A stretch of 64,000 nt of DNA, taken from assembly GCA_014706295.1 (NCBI GenBank), contig JACSVZ010000010.1, forward strand, positions 20,302,501-20,366,500, in the 5' to 3' direction. A program made the translations under genes and the position numbers. Below, one piece after another: positions 1 through 12,464 of the stretch. The notes beneath the pieces were generated by a model. The model saw nothing but the letters and a program-made list of their open reading frames with translations, did not search any database and had not been told where the DNA came from. Numbering within the stretch: position 1 is the stretch's first letter; the number at the start of each line of letters is the position of its first letter. This stretch comes from Lycocorax pyrrhopterus obiensis (taxonomy: Eukaryota > Chordata > Aves > Passeriformes > Paradisaeidae).

Positions 1-1494
1 AACGTGGGCAGGGCATCCCACCTTCCCCCAGAGAGGCACCGGGCACCAAGGCAGGCGCTGGCCAGCACCTGCATGGCCACAGACAAATTGGCCTCCAGCA
101 GCAGAGCTTTGGCACCCAGTGCCACACCTGGCCAGTACCCACCCCTGAGCACTGGGAATGAGCACTCAGCACCTCTGCACAGGCACATCTGCAACATGAG
201 CAGCGACCTACGCAGGGGAGAGCCCCAGGGAGCACCTTTACCAAATTCACAACATACGCTCAGAAACAAGGCAGGTCAGCACATCTACCAGTTCTCCCAT
301 CCTCTCAACAAGTGCCTTCCTGCTCAAAGGTTTCTTGGGGAGGATGGGGAAGGGTCCAGAACCTCCACAGCCCTCATCTTCTTTCCAGTTGCATCTGAGA
401 AGCAAACACTGCAGCAGCCCAGCACAGCACACTACACAGGGAGTGGGGTGGGCTGATGCCTTCAGCCATGCCCAGCTGGATCTTCACTGTGAAAAGCCCT
501 CTACCCAATGGGCAAGGCTCTCCAGGAAGCCTCAGTTTACCTTAATCTGCTGAAAGTGAGTCAAGAAGGTGCTTGAACAATCAGTGGCACTCAGGCTCCC
601 AACTCCGCAACTCTGCTCCACCTGTGCCTTCCCAAAAAAAGCACAGAGGAGCAAGCCCTGCCTAACCCTGCATAGCAGAAATAGCTTTACCTGTGTGCAG
701 TGCTACTGGACAGCTCCTCAGGCTTCTGGCTCAGTGGGACAGCACAGGTGGAACTGACCTAAGAGGATTTCATCCTTTTTAGACTCCCAGTTACTTCCTG
801 CAGCGAGTGGAAAGGGTGAGGCACCAGAGAAGTGTGCAGGAGGCAACAAACAAGCAGAGCCGCACAGACTAATTCCATCTATGGACACAGCAATTCCATT
901 CCTGGACTGAGCAATTCGATCTCCATATCCTGCCTGAGGATCTGTGTCTGTGCATTGCTCCCAGGGGCAGGTTTTCCATGAGGAGCCGAGTGAGCTCCAA
1001 GGTAAAAGCCACAGTGAGGAGGCTGAGGATCTGCCAATACACTGTGAGACCAGTAGAGCTCCTGCCCTCTCCCTGCTCCCCAAAACCAGCTCTGCAGCAG
1101 CAGGACCAATGCACACCTTCCTTCTGCAAGGCTTTGTGCCCTCAGCACTGAGGGATCCCAACCACCGTGACACAGAGCCAAAGCTCTTTGCTTGACAGAT
1201 GCTTTCCCTTCACATACTGTGTCCCTCTTGGTCTCTCTCTGCGGAAATAAGAGGGAGAAAGGATTTCCCTGTCCTTGGAAAATGGGACACCATCCTCTTC
1301 TGCATCTGGCTGAGGAAGACCCAGATGCTTATTAACAACCCCTGGAGATCACCACTGTCACAGCTCCATCGCAGTGTCACTTGCTCATCCTCACACCCTT
1401 CCCAAGCATCTGGGATTATTTGTCACTGCCCAGCTAGACACATGCCTCACGACACTTCTCCTCTGCCCCTTTATGGTTGGTCTTAAGAAGTGGT
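1..1494. other. Region downstream of NMB, no firm gene
   Basis: This stretch follows the NMB coding exons on the minus strand. It should hold the NMB 3' end or intergenic DNA. I see no recognised protein, and no canonical AATAAA on the minus strand. A variant hexamer CATAAA (minus) sits at 1475-1470, just past the read-through stop at 1495. A short minus-strand open segment at 333-247 follows an acceptor-like CCCCAAG and is in phase with NMB exon 2, but it is only a weak candidate terminal exon. Confidence 0.4.
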
Positions 1495-1623
1495 TTAAGG
1501 AGGGTTAAAAGGAGGGTAAAGGGGGTAGTGCACCTCTAGCAGCTGTGCAGGTGCTCCCATCTCCAGCACAGCTCCTCCACCTTCCTGCTCTGAGCATCTC
1601 CCTCCATGTAAGTCAATATTCAC
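1495..1623 (-). other. Possible NMB read-through tail after exon 2
   Basis: The reading frame of NMB exon 2 stays open past the GTGAAT donor for 42 codons, ending in a proline-rich PLYPPFNPP stretch. The variant polyadenylation hexamer CATAAA lies 20-25 bases beyond the stop. The segment could be an alternative 3' terminal end or ordinary intron. The sequence alone does not decide. Confidence 0.25.
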
Positions 1624-1826
1624 CTGGTCAGTGAGGTCATATTTCCCTTGGTTCTCATCCAATAGTCTCTCTTGCAGGAGGATTTTCAGGAGCTCCCGGG
1701 TCAGCAGTTCCATCATGTCCTCTAGCAAGGCTCGTAGAGAGGGACCGAAGACCATTGGCACTGCAGGCTCCTCCGGAGTCTCCAGGTGTGGGGAACCTGT
1801 GACGCTCTTTTTCCCCATGAAGTGAC
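1624..1826 (-). CDS. NMB: NMB coding exon 2
   Basis: The acceptor TGTTGCAG precedes GT CAC TTC ATG, completing Gly45 and giving HFM-GKK. The exon ends ...GACCAG before a possible donor GTGAAT, in phase 0. If that donor is not used, translation continues for 42 further codons to a stop ending at 1495. Confidence 0.85.
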
Positions 1827-2486
1827 CTGCAACAGCACACACGGTTTGTCTGGGGGGACGCAGGGCTCCAGCTGAGCTGTCACCGGCCACCCTGCACCGG
1901 CACAAACCAGCAAGAAGCACTGAGTGACCTAATGCCCAAACCAGCTGAGTCCAGGGAAACCCAGAAATCCCAGGTCCTCACTCCGCATGGGATTTTTGGG
2001 AAACTTCCCTCTCTGTTCCTGCTGACAGGATCTCTGGGGTTACAGAGATGCCACCCAGGGATGCTGAACCTGATACCCAAGGATGCCGGACTGATCAGTC
2101 TGCTGGGGATGTTGGACCTAACACGCGGGGATGCTGCACTCGTCAGTTGCCTGAGGATGCTGGACCTGCCGCCCGGGGATGCAGATGGAGGTGGCTTCAT
2201 GCCTGCCCTGGTCTCCCCCTGCCCAGCGTGGTCCTGCCAGCATTCCCGACCCCTCGTGGGAGCGGGGGGCTCCGCACAGGCAGCCACAGGACAGTGCAGG
2301 AGGTCGCCGCGGCTCGCACATCCCGCGTGTCCCTGTGTCCCCCTGCCCGGTACCTGTGGCCCAGAGGTTGCCGCGGGGGTTGACCTTGATCTTGGCGGCC
2401 TGGCTGCGGTGCTCGGCGAAGTCGAGGTGGACGGCAGGTCCCAGCGCGGCTCCGCAGAGCAGCAGCAGGAGGCAGCGCAGCGCCAT
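1624..2486 (-). CDS. NMB: Neuromedin B precursor (exons 1 and 2; 3' end unresolved)
   Basis: This encodes a secreted bombesin-family neuropeptide precursor. The coding segments read are 2486-2354 and 1826-1624 on the minus strand, 112 codons in all, joined phase 1 across GT/AG. Residues 1-18 form a leucine-rich signal peptide. Residues 39-48 are GNLWATGHFM, the neuromedin B decapeptide. It is followed by Gly49, the amide donor, and Lys50-Lys51, a dibasic cleavage site. The intron splits the last Gly codon of the decapeptide (G|GT), so exon 1 ends in WATG and exon 2 starts HFMGKK. The C-terminal flanking peptide carries a leucine-rich amphipathic stretch around residues 80-100. In mammals a short third exon completes the protein; here it was not located, and the frame runs on to a stop at 1495 if exon 2 is not spliced. 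The peptide identity is certain; the C-terminus is not. Confidence 0.93.
1827..2353 (-). other. NMB intron 1
   Basis: This is a 527-bp intron bounded by GTACCG and TGTTGCAG. It holds the 48-bp-period minisatellite at 2058-2190 and no other recognisable element. Confidence 0.8.
2058..2190. repeat. 48-bp minisatellite in NMB intron 1
   Basis: The core GGATG-TGGACC recurs with start points at 2059, 2107 and 2155, an exact 48-bp period. A weaker 24-bp half-unit also begins GGATGC. There are roughly 2.8 diverged copies. On the opposite strand the period appears as a 16-residue repeat in a spurious open frame. Confidence 0.75.
2354..2486 (-). CDS. NMB: NMB coding exon 1
   Basis: The ATG at 2486 is the first after a GC-rich leader and opens directly into a signal peptide (MALRC then a leucine run). 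The exon ends ...GCCACAG before the donor GTACCG, leaving one base of the Gly45 codon. It encodes the signal peptide, the N-terminal flank ending NPR, and GNLWATG of the active peptide. Confidence 0.92.
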
Positions 2487-2600
2487 CGCCGCCGCGGGAC
2501 CCGCGCCCGCCGCCGCCGCCGCCCGGTTATACCCGCGGGGGCGGGACCTCGCTACACCCCGCCCTGCCCCGCCCCGGGCTGGCGCACCCCGACCTCCGCT
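2487..2600 (-). promoter_or_regulatory. NMB promoter: TATA box and GC boxes
   Basis: On the minus strand GGGTATAACC lies at 2534-2525, about 40-45 bases before the ATG, so transcription would start near 2500 with a very short leader. A GC box (GGGGGCGGG on plus, about 2537-2545) and further GC-rich sequence lie just upstream. This is inference from motif position; no start site is proven. Confidence 0.5.
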
Positions 2601-5600
2601 TGTGCCCGTCGTGTGTCAGCCTAGCGCTCGGGCGGCGCGGGACGCGTGACAGAGACACCACTGACTCTGACCCCCACTCCCAAATCTCTCCGTCATGGCC
2701 TGTCCATGCTTCCACCTTCTCCATGCTGCCTTTTTGCACTGCAGCTTAGCCATGAACTTCATTTCCAGTTCCGCTCAAACCCATCTCCCAATACATGTAC
2801 CTGTGCACCTGATTATCGGGATGGATAATGCGAGGATCCTGTCCTTAAGGACCTGCCAGCCCTGCCCAGCTCCTTCACTTTCCAGAGGAGCCTCTCAGAG
2901 GATCCCACTTACTGCAGAGCCTGAGCACCAGAGTCTGTGTATCACTTCTCACCTTTTCCACTCCCTTTGAGATTTTGCAGACCGCTGTTTCCTCATTACT
3001 TACACCCAAACCTTCCATGGATTATCATGTTCCCCATGAGCTCCTCCTTTTCCATTAAAGGGATGGAGCTGTGCCCAGCCATGCCAGGGATGCAGATAGT
3101 GGGGGCCTGGGACACAGACTGCGTGTGCCCAAGGCTCAAGTGAAGTGAATTCCAGGTAAAACTGGAAGCATTTGATCAGAGGGCTCCAAGACACAGGTTC
3201 TGCTCTGTTTCTTCTTGTCCCTTGCCTGCAGCCAACAGGGATTCCTCCAGGTTCCATATTTACACAGGGATACTCTCAGAGTCTGGACCACAGCAGGCTG
3301 GGGTGAGGTCTGATGGGGGTATCCAGGGTCAGACACAGTCTTGGCAGGTCCATAGTGATGAGGAGGGCCTGGGGCCAGGTCAAGCCAGTCACTCAGTCAG
3401 GCACTGCTGAGCTCCCACAACACAGATCAGTGACAGACTACAGGCCCAGGGCTAGGCTCAAGTGGTTCCTGGGTCCATGTGGATAGAGGAAATTCCGAGG
3501 TGAGACATGAAAGTCAATTAGTGTCCTAAAGACCCTGACAGCTTCTGCTGGATTTACAGTTCCACAAACTTCACAAGGAGCTGCTGGTCAGTGGGGATGA
3601 GATGACCCAGTTCTGGGAAGTGGCAGAAAGAATTCATTAGCAATGCCCTCCTCAGCGTGTGCTACTGTTCAGGAGAAAAGGGCTGGAGGTGACACATTCC
3701 CTTCAGCAGCAGAGGGTCAGAGTTCAGACTGCAAACTCAGCTCTAAGCTTGTGAGAAGAAAAAAAATCCCAAAGTGTTCCTGTGTTACCAGGCATCCTCC
3801 CAAACTGTGTGAGTGTCCCCTTGGGTGGCCAGGTCAGCGTGCGCTCCCTTACTGTTCCAGAGATGTGCCACAGTGATGGTCCCTCACCCATGAGGTGTGA
3901 CACCTCTGCCAGCTGTGTGTCCAGGTGTGCTGGAGGTCCTGGACTCAAAAGGGGGATCTCACTCCGCTGTCTCACCACACTCCTTCCCTGCATTCAGCAG
4001 GAGAATGGCTGAGCAGGCAGTGCTGGGCTTGCCACTTGAGGACGTGACCCTTTAGGGGGCCACGGGGTGCATGAATACAGTGCTCACCCCAGATGTGGCA
4101 TTTGCAGCACCGCAGCCCCAACTCTCACATTCACATCATGGCAGCCTCATCTCCCCCATCGAGTCAGCAGAGAGAGGAGACCTGAGGCCCCCGGTCCCAG
4201 TGGTTCTGGTGGCTGGGACCACCGCTTGGGCTCTGGTGCCCCCTGCCAGCGCCCACATGCCAGTGCTGCAGCTGGACAGACAGAAACACCCCCAGTCCTT
4301 CTCTAATTCCTCTTTCAGCCTGTGTCCCCCCAGTGTCCTGCACTGCCATTGCACTGACAAAACAAAGCTTGAAATGGATGAACACTATCCCAAGCCTTTT
4401 CTTTAAAACAGTTTTAAATTCACTCATGGTGGCCAAAGTGATGGAAATTTGGGGTGTCTGGAGAAGGCATGGGACGTAGGAAGGGCAGGAGGAGGAGGAG
4501 GATGTGAGGTCCAGAGAAGGTGCTGGATGTGAAGGAAGCTCCTGGTGCTGCCCAGCACTGGCACAGCTGAGTCTGGCTTCTGCTTACCCTGGGGAAGGGG
4601 TGTTTTTTGGGAAGCTGAGCAGCAATCCTCCATTGTGGGGAAGAGCAAGCTGAAGGGTTACTTGTAGGATTAGGGAGGATGAAGCCAGGGATAAAGTGAT
4701 CCCAATTACAGAGGGCAGAGGAAAGAGCCCCGGGCAATTATGCCACCAACTGAAGTGTGACAGGGTTAAGTCCCACTCCTTCAGTGCTCCTCACAGGCAG
4801 CCCCAGGGACAGGGGATGAGCAGTGGGAAGCTGCAGGGTTTCAAACAGGATGAAGCCTTTTGCACTGCTCTAATTAAATGCACAGCCAAATGGACCCAGA
4901 TCTTCCTTCTTTTTCAGCTGGTGTTACCTCAGCCAAGGTGGGAGCAGAGGCACAGGATTTTCCATCCCAGTGGCACTGCTAAGCAAGCTTGGGAAAGGCT
5001 GGGAAAAAGAAATCAGTGAGTTCCTGCCCTTTTGCAGTGTCACTGTAAACCTTCAGAAGCTGAGTACTGAGGCTTGACAACATGATGTCTGTGTGGGAGA
5101 TGTGAGCCCATAACCCTGATTTCAAGCCTGGAAAGAGCAATGGAACAGCTACTCAGAGATATGTTGGAGGCTGGAAGTGGGAGCACAATTCAGGGCAGCC
5201 GGCAGGGCTTTATTGGAAAACAACTGGTGAAAGGACCCTGAGCTCAGCACTCACTGAGCAGCAGCAGCACTAGTGCTGTGGATCCAGGCAGGGCTCCAGG
5301 AACAGCAATTCCTTCCTCCACAGCAACCTTGGTAAATACCAGCCCCAGACACCAACAGAGAGACCAGATTTTCTCTGGATTTTCCAGTCTTCACAAACAA
5401 GTTGTTCCTAATTTTCAGGAAAATAACTGGCACCCAGGGCCTGCTTGGGAAGGGCACCAGGACCTGAGCTCCAGACCCTGGCCACCAGCCTGGTGGGGTT
5501 TGTGGTAGATTTTCTGCCTCTGCCTTTGTCCTGCTTTGGTGGGTCAGAGCAAGACACCCAGCCTGGAGCCTGCTGGGACTTGCAGCATTCCAGGTAGGAA

Positions 5601-6755
5601 TTGACACTGCAGTGCTTCTCCACCACTTGCTCTCTCCAGCTCAGCAGATTCACCTTCCCAATAGCTACCAGCCTCCACGGGAATCTTCCCAGCTTACATA
5701 TCAAAAAAAGCTGTAGAAATTCTACTTTATAAATCAATTTTGCTGGCAGAGGTCAGCACACTGACTTCCACAGGTGATGCAGGAGATGGGGCTGTCGGCA
5801 GCCCCAGAAGTGATTCCTTGGAAAATGGCAGGCTGCTGATGGTTATGTCCTTGAGGCAGAGGAGGGTTAGCACAGAGCTACCCCTCCCCTCTCCGTGGGA
5901 TTTACCCTCCGGGGCTGGGTGAGAGCAGCCCTGCACAGCCCCACACCCTCCAGGAATGTCCCTTCCCACCCAAAACACCTCGAAGGTCCAGGGATCTTCC
6001 CTGAAAATCCCTGCAGATGCCTGCAGCCGGAGGGAGCAGGGGTTGTTTTGCTCTGTTTTCCTCCAGCAATCGACACACACCATTTCCTCTGGATGGCTGC
6101 TGACCACAGAACTGACATTTTCACAGCACAATCTGTAACAACCCCGACGTTTCAGATAGTAACACTTAACTTGGAACCCATTGTTTTACAAATAGAGTTA
6201 AAATTGGTTTTCCCCCCTGTGCACTGTTTTATATTTATGTACATTTAAATTTCGTCTTTTTTATTACCCAGTCTCTTCCCTTCTCCCTTTTGTTCTTTAC
6301 GTTTTAGCAAATGATTTCCCCTGTAAGGATCTCACCACCTGTTCCAGGGCTGCCTCCTTCCTTCAGGAGCCTTTGCTGAGGGACCTTGCCAAATACCTTT
6401 GGGAATCCAGGTGGATGATCCTGCGGGTTCACCTTGCCCATAAGCCTCCGAATTCCTTCAACAAGTTCCAAGTCTACTCTTAGGCTGTCCTGTTCCTTAT
6501 CAAACTCCTGTCCAAGTAGGGATAAGATGAGCAAAAACAGACCTGTGGAACAGGCACTAGTAGCAAATCCTCTAAAGGCACCTAAAGATGAAGCAGGATT
6601 TCACCAGGTAAAGAAAGGAAACCACAACTAAGCAAAATAAATGGATGTAAAAACTCTGCAGCCAAGAGGGCCTCACTAACAAATCTAACAGATCAACCTG
6701 GAAACACCCTGGTTCAAGGGCTTTAAAGCAAGGTCCATTTTGTTTTTTCTCTGCT
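2601..6755. other. Intergenic DNA between NMB and SEC11A, left part
   Basis: This is about 4 kb without a recognisable gene, RNA gene or clear repeat. Open frames here are short, have no family resemblance, and overlap on both strands. Confidence 0.6.
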
Positions 6756-7262
6756 TTGCATCCAGGTCTGGAGTCCTCAGCACAAGAAAGACATGGACCA
6801 GTTGGAGCAAGTCCAGACACGGTCACAGAGATGCTCTGAGGGCTGGACCCCCTCTGCTCTGGAGCCAGGCTGGGAGAGCTGGGGGTGCTCACCTGGAGAG
6901 GAGAAGGATGAAGGATCAGGAGAGACCTCAGAGCTCCTGCCAGTGCCTAAAGGGGCTCCAGGAGAGCTGGAGAGGGACTGGGGACAAGGGCCTGGAGTGC
7001 CAGGACAAGGGGAAATGGCTTCCCACTGCCAGAGGGCAGGGATGGATGGGATATTGGGAAGGAATTCCTCCCTGTGAGAGTGGTGAGGCCCTGACACAGA
7101 GTGCCCAGAGAAGCTGTGGCTGCTCCATCCCAGGAAGTGTTCCGGGCCAGGTTGGACATGGCTTGGAGCAACCTGGGCTAGTGGAAGGTGTCCCTGCCCA
7201 GAGCAGGGAGTAGGACTGGTTGGGCTTTAAGGTCCCTTCCAGCCCAAATCATTCCACGCTTT
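6756..7262 (+). repeat. CR1 LINE fragment
   Basis: This is a 5'-truncated CR1 3' end in plus orientation. It carries the usual signature series: 'ctcagcacaagaaagacatgg', then 'ccctgtgagagtggtgaggc', 'agaagctgtggctgctcc', and the end 'aaggtcccttccagcc'. The small open frames inside it are repeat-derived. Confidence 0.9.
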
Positions 7263-7304
7263 AGTACCTTTGGCGTTGACTCTGCATCCCCCAGAGAGGT
7301 GGCC

Positions 7305-7690
7305 TGTTGGGGTGCACTATGTGGTGGTAGAGAGATAGGCCCTGAGGGTCGGGGAGAGAGCCTCTTTCCTGGGCCCGGAGGTGACCCTGGGAGTGCATCC
7401 AGGTCACCGGGGATGGGCTGAGAGAGGATTGTGGGTTTGTGGACAGTGTTGGGCCTATGAGATGTGATAATTGTAGTTTGTGGCCTTATAGGGTATTGTT
7501 TACCTGTTACCATAATAGGCAATGTCTGTGCACTATCCCAGGTGATTGGGGGACACTGAGGTGAACATCTTTCCTGTTTATATTGTTATATCCTGTTAGG
7601 TGCTGGTATTTAGGGAATTCTGAGTGCGCAATAAAGGCTTTGCACTTTCCATCTTGTGTGTGAAGTCCATGCCCTTGCGTGATTACTGCA
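7305..7690 (+). mobile_element. Solo LTR of an endogenous retrovirus
   Basis: This 386-bp block begins TGTTGGGG and ends TTACTGCA. It is flanked by identical 6-bp direct repeats GTGGCC at 7299-7304 and 7691-7696, a target-site duplication. AATAAA at 7630-7635 sits near the 3' end followed by a GT-rich stretch, as in an R/U5 region. No internal viral genes are present. A 6-bp duplication is usual for avian ERVK-type elements; family assignment is inference. Confidence 0.72.
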
Positions 7691-7696
7691 GTGGCC

Positions 7697-10600
7697 AGGC
7701 TGGCAAGGGAGAGACTCCATGCTGTGGAGTTCAGGCTTCCCAGGCCCTGCAAATATCCACCTGGGCAGGCAAATATGTGCTCAAAACTGATGGCTCTAAT
7801 AAAAAACAAATACAAAGAGCAAAGGCCTTGAATGCTCCTATTTGTCTCCTTCACAGAGCTCCTGGTGCCAATGAAACTCTCAGCAGCAGTTAAGTTGCTT
7901 CAGCCTCTTCGTCACCACTTTTCCAAAGCCAGGTCCTGCCACATGCCTGAAGGGTCTATTCTGATGCATTTTTCTCTTGTTTGCAAAGATTAAATCCCTC
8001 TGTTACATTCATTTGTCCACAGGCAATAGCTGTTGTTTATAAAAGATAAAATTTGAAATCTTGCACATCTTGTTTTCAACTCATTTTCAATTTTCATTTA
8101 AGCTGTAAATGAGTTGTGGCTTTCCCTGAGGTCTCCCTTTCACTCCATGCCTGCTGGATGTATACAAATAACTGCTCTGCAAGAAGACTTAGAGAAGAAA
8201 ATCGTGTTTTCTTGCAGGCAAATCCAGGCCCAGCTCAGAAGTGTCCCAGCCAGAATTACACAGCAGAAATCCGAGATCCCAGTTTGAGAGAATCAAGGCT
8301 CAGAGAAGTTAATTTCCTCCATATTATTTTTCCTTCAGATCTGTTTCTATGGAGAAAGAGGAAGTTGGAAAACAAAGGTGATACCAAAATGTTCAGCAGA
8401 GAGAGATGCAGGAATTTTTGAATTATTAAACAGGAGCAAAAATAGTCTAAAGATAAGGAACTGGGCAGAAGGAGCAAGAGACTGAGAGCATCTGCTCCAT
8501 CCTGGGACACAGATGTTCTGAAAGGGTGATTCTGTGTTCTGAATCACAGAGGCTGGATTTCTAGTCCATCCCTATTTAGACTGTTCTTCTCTGTGAAGAT
8601 GTTTATTTCCCCCCAAGGTTTCGGGAACCCTGGTAGATCAGGCATTCACAGGACCTGCTAGAACTGAACAAGTGTATGAATTTCCCCATGAGCTGGAGCA
8701 GGTTTAACACACAATGTACTCAACCAGCAGGCCAGCACATAGAGGCAGGTCCTGCTCCACGGGGAAGCAGGACTGGGTATGAGGGAGCTGGTGGGTTTTT
8801 ACAGCAACTGAGGGATAAGCAGGGATGAGCAAACTTGAAGGGGGCTCTTACAGCTGGGCAGACTAGGAACCTGCAGCAAAGCCACCCAATTAGGGCAAAA
8901 TAGAGCCACCAAGGCAGATTTCTCAGGAAAGCCCCTGTGCCCCATCTGAATCCGACATGCTCGGGCTGGTGGATCTACCCCTGCAGAGACCTGTGGCTCC
9001 TGACAGATGGGAATCTGGGTGCAGTTGACAAAGGGACAGAAGTGTTATGAGGTTGGGGAAAGGTAAACGGGGCAGGAGGCTGTTCAACTGGTTCAAAGTG
9101 TGGGTGCTGTTTCTCTCCTCCCAGTGATGAGGGGGTCAGATCAGTCACCCACCACACATCAACTCCCACCCTGAGCTGCTGACACTGTGGGAACAGTGCA
9201 GGCTGGGCCCTTCTGGCATCACGCCAGTGCACCTTCCCAGAGGATGGAACCAGGACATTCCTCATCTGATTCAGCCACTGAGTCACTGGCACCGTGTGGG
9301 TCATACAAACAGGGGCTTTGCACTGCCCCTGCTCTGGCACAGGAGCCATCCCCAAGGCACGTGCTCTAAGCACCTCTCCTCTCTTCATTCTCTCCTCCTC
9401 TGTCTCCTCCTTCTCCTGGCCAACTTTTGGGATGTCCTGGGAGCTGCACGCTGGGTTTGCGTTGTGCATTTCTCCAGCAGAGAGTGGTCTTCAAACCATG
9501 CACGGACCAGGTTTTATCTTGAAGATGCTTCTTGGAAAAAAAATACAGTTGACTTGTTCTGATTTTAAGGGCACGAAAATCCCCATGAAATTACCCAATC
9601 TCACTAAAGACAGTGGGGAACTGACCATCTGACAAACCTGAGCCCTGTGAACCCCTGCAAAGCAATAAGCAGTGACAGATCTGGATGAACCACCATGATG
9701 TTCATTGCTGTTTAACCAACAACCGTGCGTTCAAGCATCATAAATACACAAAACCAGCCTCTGTCTCATGGAGCACCAGCTTGCAGCACGTCACACCTCA
9801 CAGCTCACTTCCCGACCATCACACTCTCGCTTATGCATTTAGCTTTGATACAAAAAAAAAAATCACCCACTAGAATTCCAGCAGCGATCAGACACAGCCC
9901 AGCACGGCTTTGCTCCAGGAAACAGCTCCTGCCTGTGAAGGAATCTGTGCCCTGAACTGCGGATGTGACTGAACAGTAATTAAGCACTGGAATTGCTACC
10001 AGAAAACCTGCCCTGTTTGGCTGTAACCACAACAGAGACAGGAGCAATCAGCCCTGGTAGATTTTTTCCTGCATTTTTTTTCTCCTTTATAAACCAGACC
10101 TTTCAACACCCACATACTTTACAAACAAATCCCATTCCTGTGGTGACACAAAGATCTCCGTCCATTTCCAACGCCTCCAGTGTCACCGGCTTAGCTGGAG
10201 CTGCCCAGACAGTTTCACCTTTAAAAAAAAAGTAGCATAAAACTAAAATAAAACATAAACACATCAAGTTCTACCATCAACCACCCTGGCTCTGTGGGAG
10301 CTCAGCAGTGCTCCCAAACACCTCAGCATCAGCACCCAACCAGTCAGAGATCCTGCTCACTCTCTAGCTTTTCTGCTCAGCAAAGCAGAATAAATCTGGC
10401 GAAGATGGAGTCAGCAACAACTGTGTCATCCTGCCTCCACATCCCCAGTTTCCAGCCTGTGGAGGCTCATCCCCGGCACTCCCTCATCCCACTGTGGCAG
10501 GAAAGGTGCTGCTGGAATGCAGGAGGCAATGTGGGAGGTGGCACAGGAGGTGGTGGGTGTTGGAGTTGTGAGGGGGTTGACTGCTCGTTTATTCTCGCCC

Positions 10601-12464
10601 TAATTAGAGTCAACTCCTCATTTCACGCCTGCAGGTAACAGCACCACATTCTCAGCCGCACAGAGCTGAAAACACGCAGAACAGGGGCTGCAGAGATGAA
10701 TTCCCAAATGCCACATGGCAGCCCCTCGTTTAGGGCAATTGTTCCTGTTCTTCAAGCACCTGCAGACCCTGGAGAGGAACCCCTGAAGCTGGGCTGCAGT
10801 GGGCGCCAGTCACCCTCACCCCAATCACCCTGCATTTTTTAAGCACTTTCTGTTCAATTCCTTCACACAGCACCAGGCCAGGGCAGGGCACATCCTTCTG
10901 CAAGAGCTCATGTTGTCCATGTGTCCACCAGCCCAGGGACTCCTGCCACCAGCTGCCACCCTCTGGACACGTTATCCTGCCAAAGAACTGCAGTCTCAGC
11001 AGTTTGAGAGCTAATCCTTGCTCTATAATCCTTTGTGTTTTAGCCTTTTTTTTGTTAAATTAACTCAGTGACAGGAACACAACTGCTTTCGCATGCTCAG
11101 AATTTTGGAGGTGTGAAAGGGAGAGGACTTGGAGAGCAGCAGCAGCAGCACTCCCAGCGAGTGCTCATGGGGAGGTGTTGATTAGCAGCTTTGAGATGAG
11201 CTCAACTCAGCCCTTTGTGTGAGACCAAGTCTAAAACCCGTTTATGCACAAAAGCTGTTTAGGATCAAGGCAAAGCAGGGACAGACTCAGGCTCCACACG
11301 GGCTGCAAAGGCGGAAATGCTGCTCCAATCCTCAGGAAGGTGCTCTACAGTGGTAGCAGCTCTCAAAGATTCTCTGTTTTCTCACTGCTGCCTGGGTTTG
11401 ACTTTTGACAGAACATCCCATCCTTATCTCAACAATTACAGAGAAACTCTATCCACATTCTCCTCTCAAGGGCTCTAACACTGGGAGCAAGAGATACAGA
11501 TTTTATTACCATTTTTCTTATGAAGTTACGATTACTCAGAGCCACAGGCCCGAGGCTCAGTGCTGGGGGCTGGACCTGTTCATAGACTCTTTGCAGTGCC
11601 CTACAAGTGATGTTTGCTTTATCCTACATAGGAGAAAAAGCACCTGGCAACATCAAAAACAGCAAAACGGCACAATTCACCTCCAGAGATGGGAGAGGCC
11701 TGACAAACCCAATGAGGGACATATGCAAGAAACTGCAAACAGCCATGAACACCCCGCTGGGTTTTGTCCTTGCTTTTCCTCACTGCTTTTGCTTTATACA
11801 AGCTGTGTGCATGGCTGCAGTGACCATCTGCAATGATTCCTGTTGCTCTGGAATCCTGGAGCAGTCATGGAGAAGAGCTGATAAAACACAGCATCGCTGC
11901 CTTGCACCTCCTTCCTTGGGCTCTCTCTGACACCTTCACCAGCAGGATCACTAGCCTGAATGAGAAGCTCAGAAAAAACAGCTGCTGCATGTGGTGACAA
12001 GTGGGTTTTTTATTTCAGACCTCAGGGCAGTCTGTAGCTTTCAGGTGAGCTGTGAGACATGGCCAGCTGGAGACCTGAAACCCGTTTCCAAAATCCAGCA
12101 ATTTTTATTATTGCATCCTGCTAAATCATCCCTGCCAAAGAGCTGTGGGTATTTCCTATCTCAATCCTGTTACCTAGTGCCACACTGCACAAAGTAATTC
12201 TTTGCCATCTCCTGCCCCAAACACCTTGCAGGCTTTAGGCAGATTATTCCAGTGTGATTTACAGAAACACAGAAATATTAAACGATCTACAGCTCAGGAC
12301 AGAGTACTCTCCAAAAAGAGATGAGAGCAGCAGCTGCAACTGCTCTGTAAAGAGAGGACAAGTTAGATGGTGGCTCTAGGAGTGAGTGTGCAACAGCAAA
12401 GCCCAGGTATCCCCCAGAACCTGGGCAAGGAGGCTGCTCTCATCAGGGCAATAACAAAGAACCT
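7697..12464. other. Intergenic DNA between NMB and SEC11A, right part
   Basis: This is about 4.8 kb with no recognisable gene. It is A/T-rich in places, with short homopolymer runs such as the A-run near 9850. No CR1 or LTR copy stands out. Confidence 0.55.

Noticed and set aside
1932..2624. 230-codon plus-strand frame opposite NMB
   Set aside because: It is antisense to NMB exon 1 and to the intron minisatellite; the translation follows the repeat and the GC-rich promoter.
6740..7213. 157-codon open frame
   Set aside because: It falls inside a CR1 3' end that is known repeat sequence; no reverse transcriptase motifs are present.
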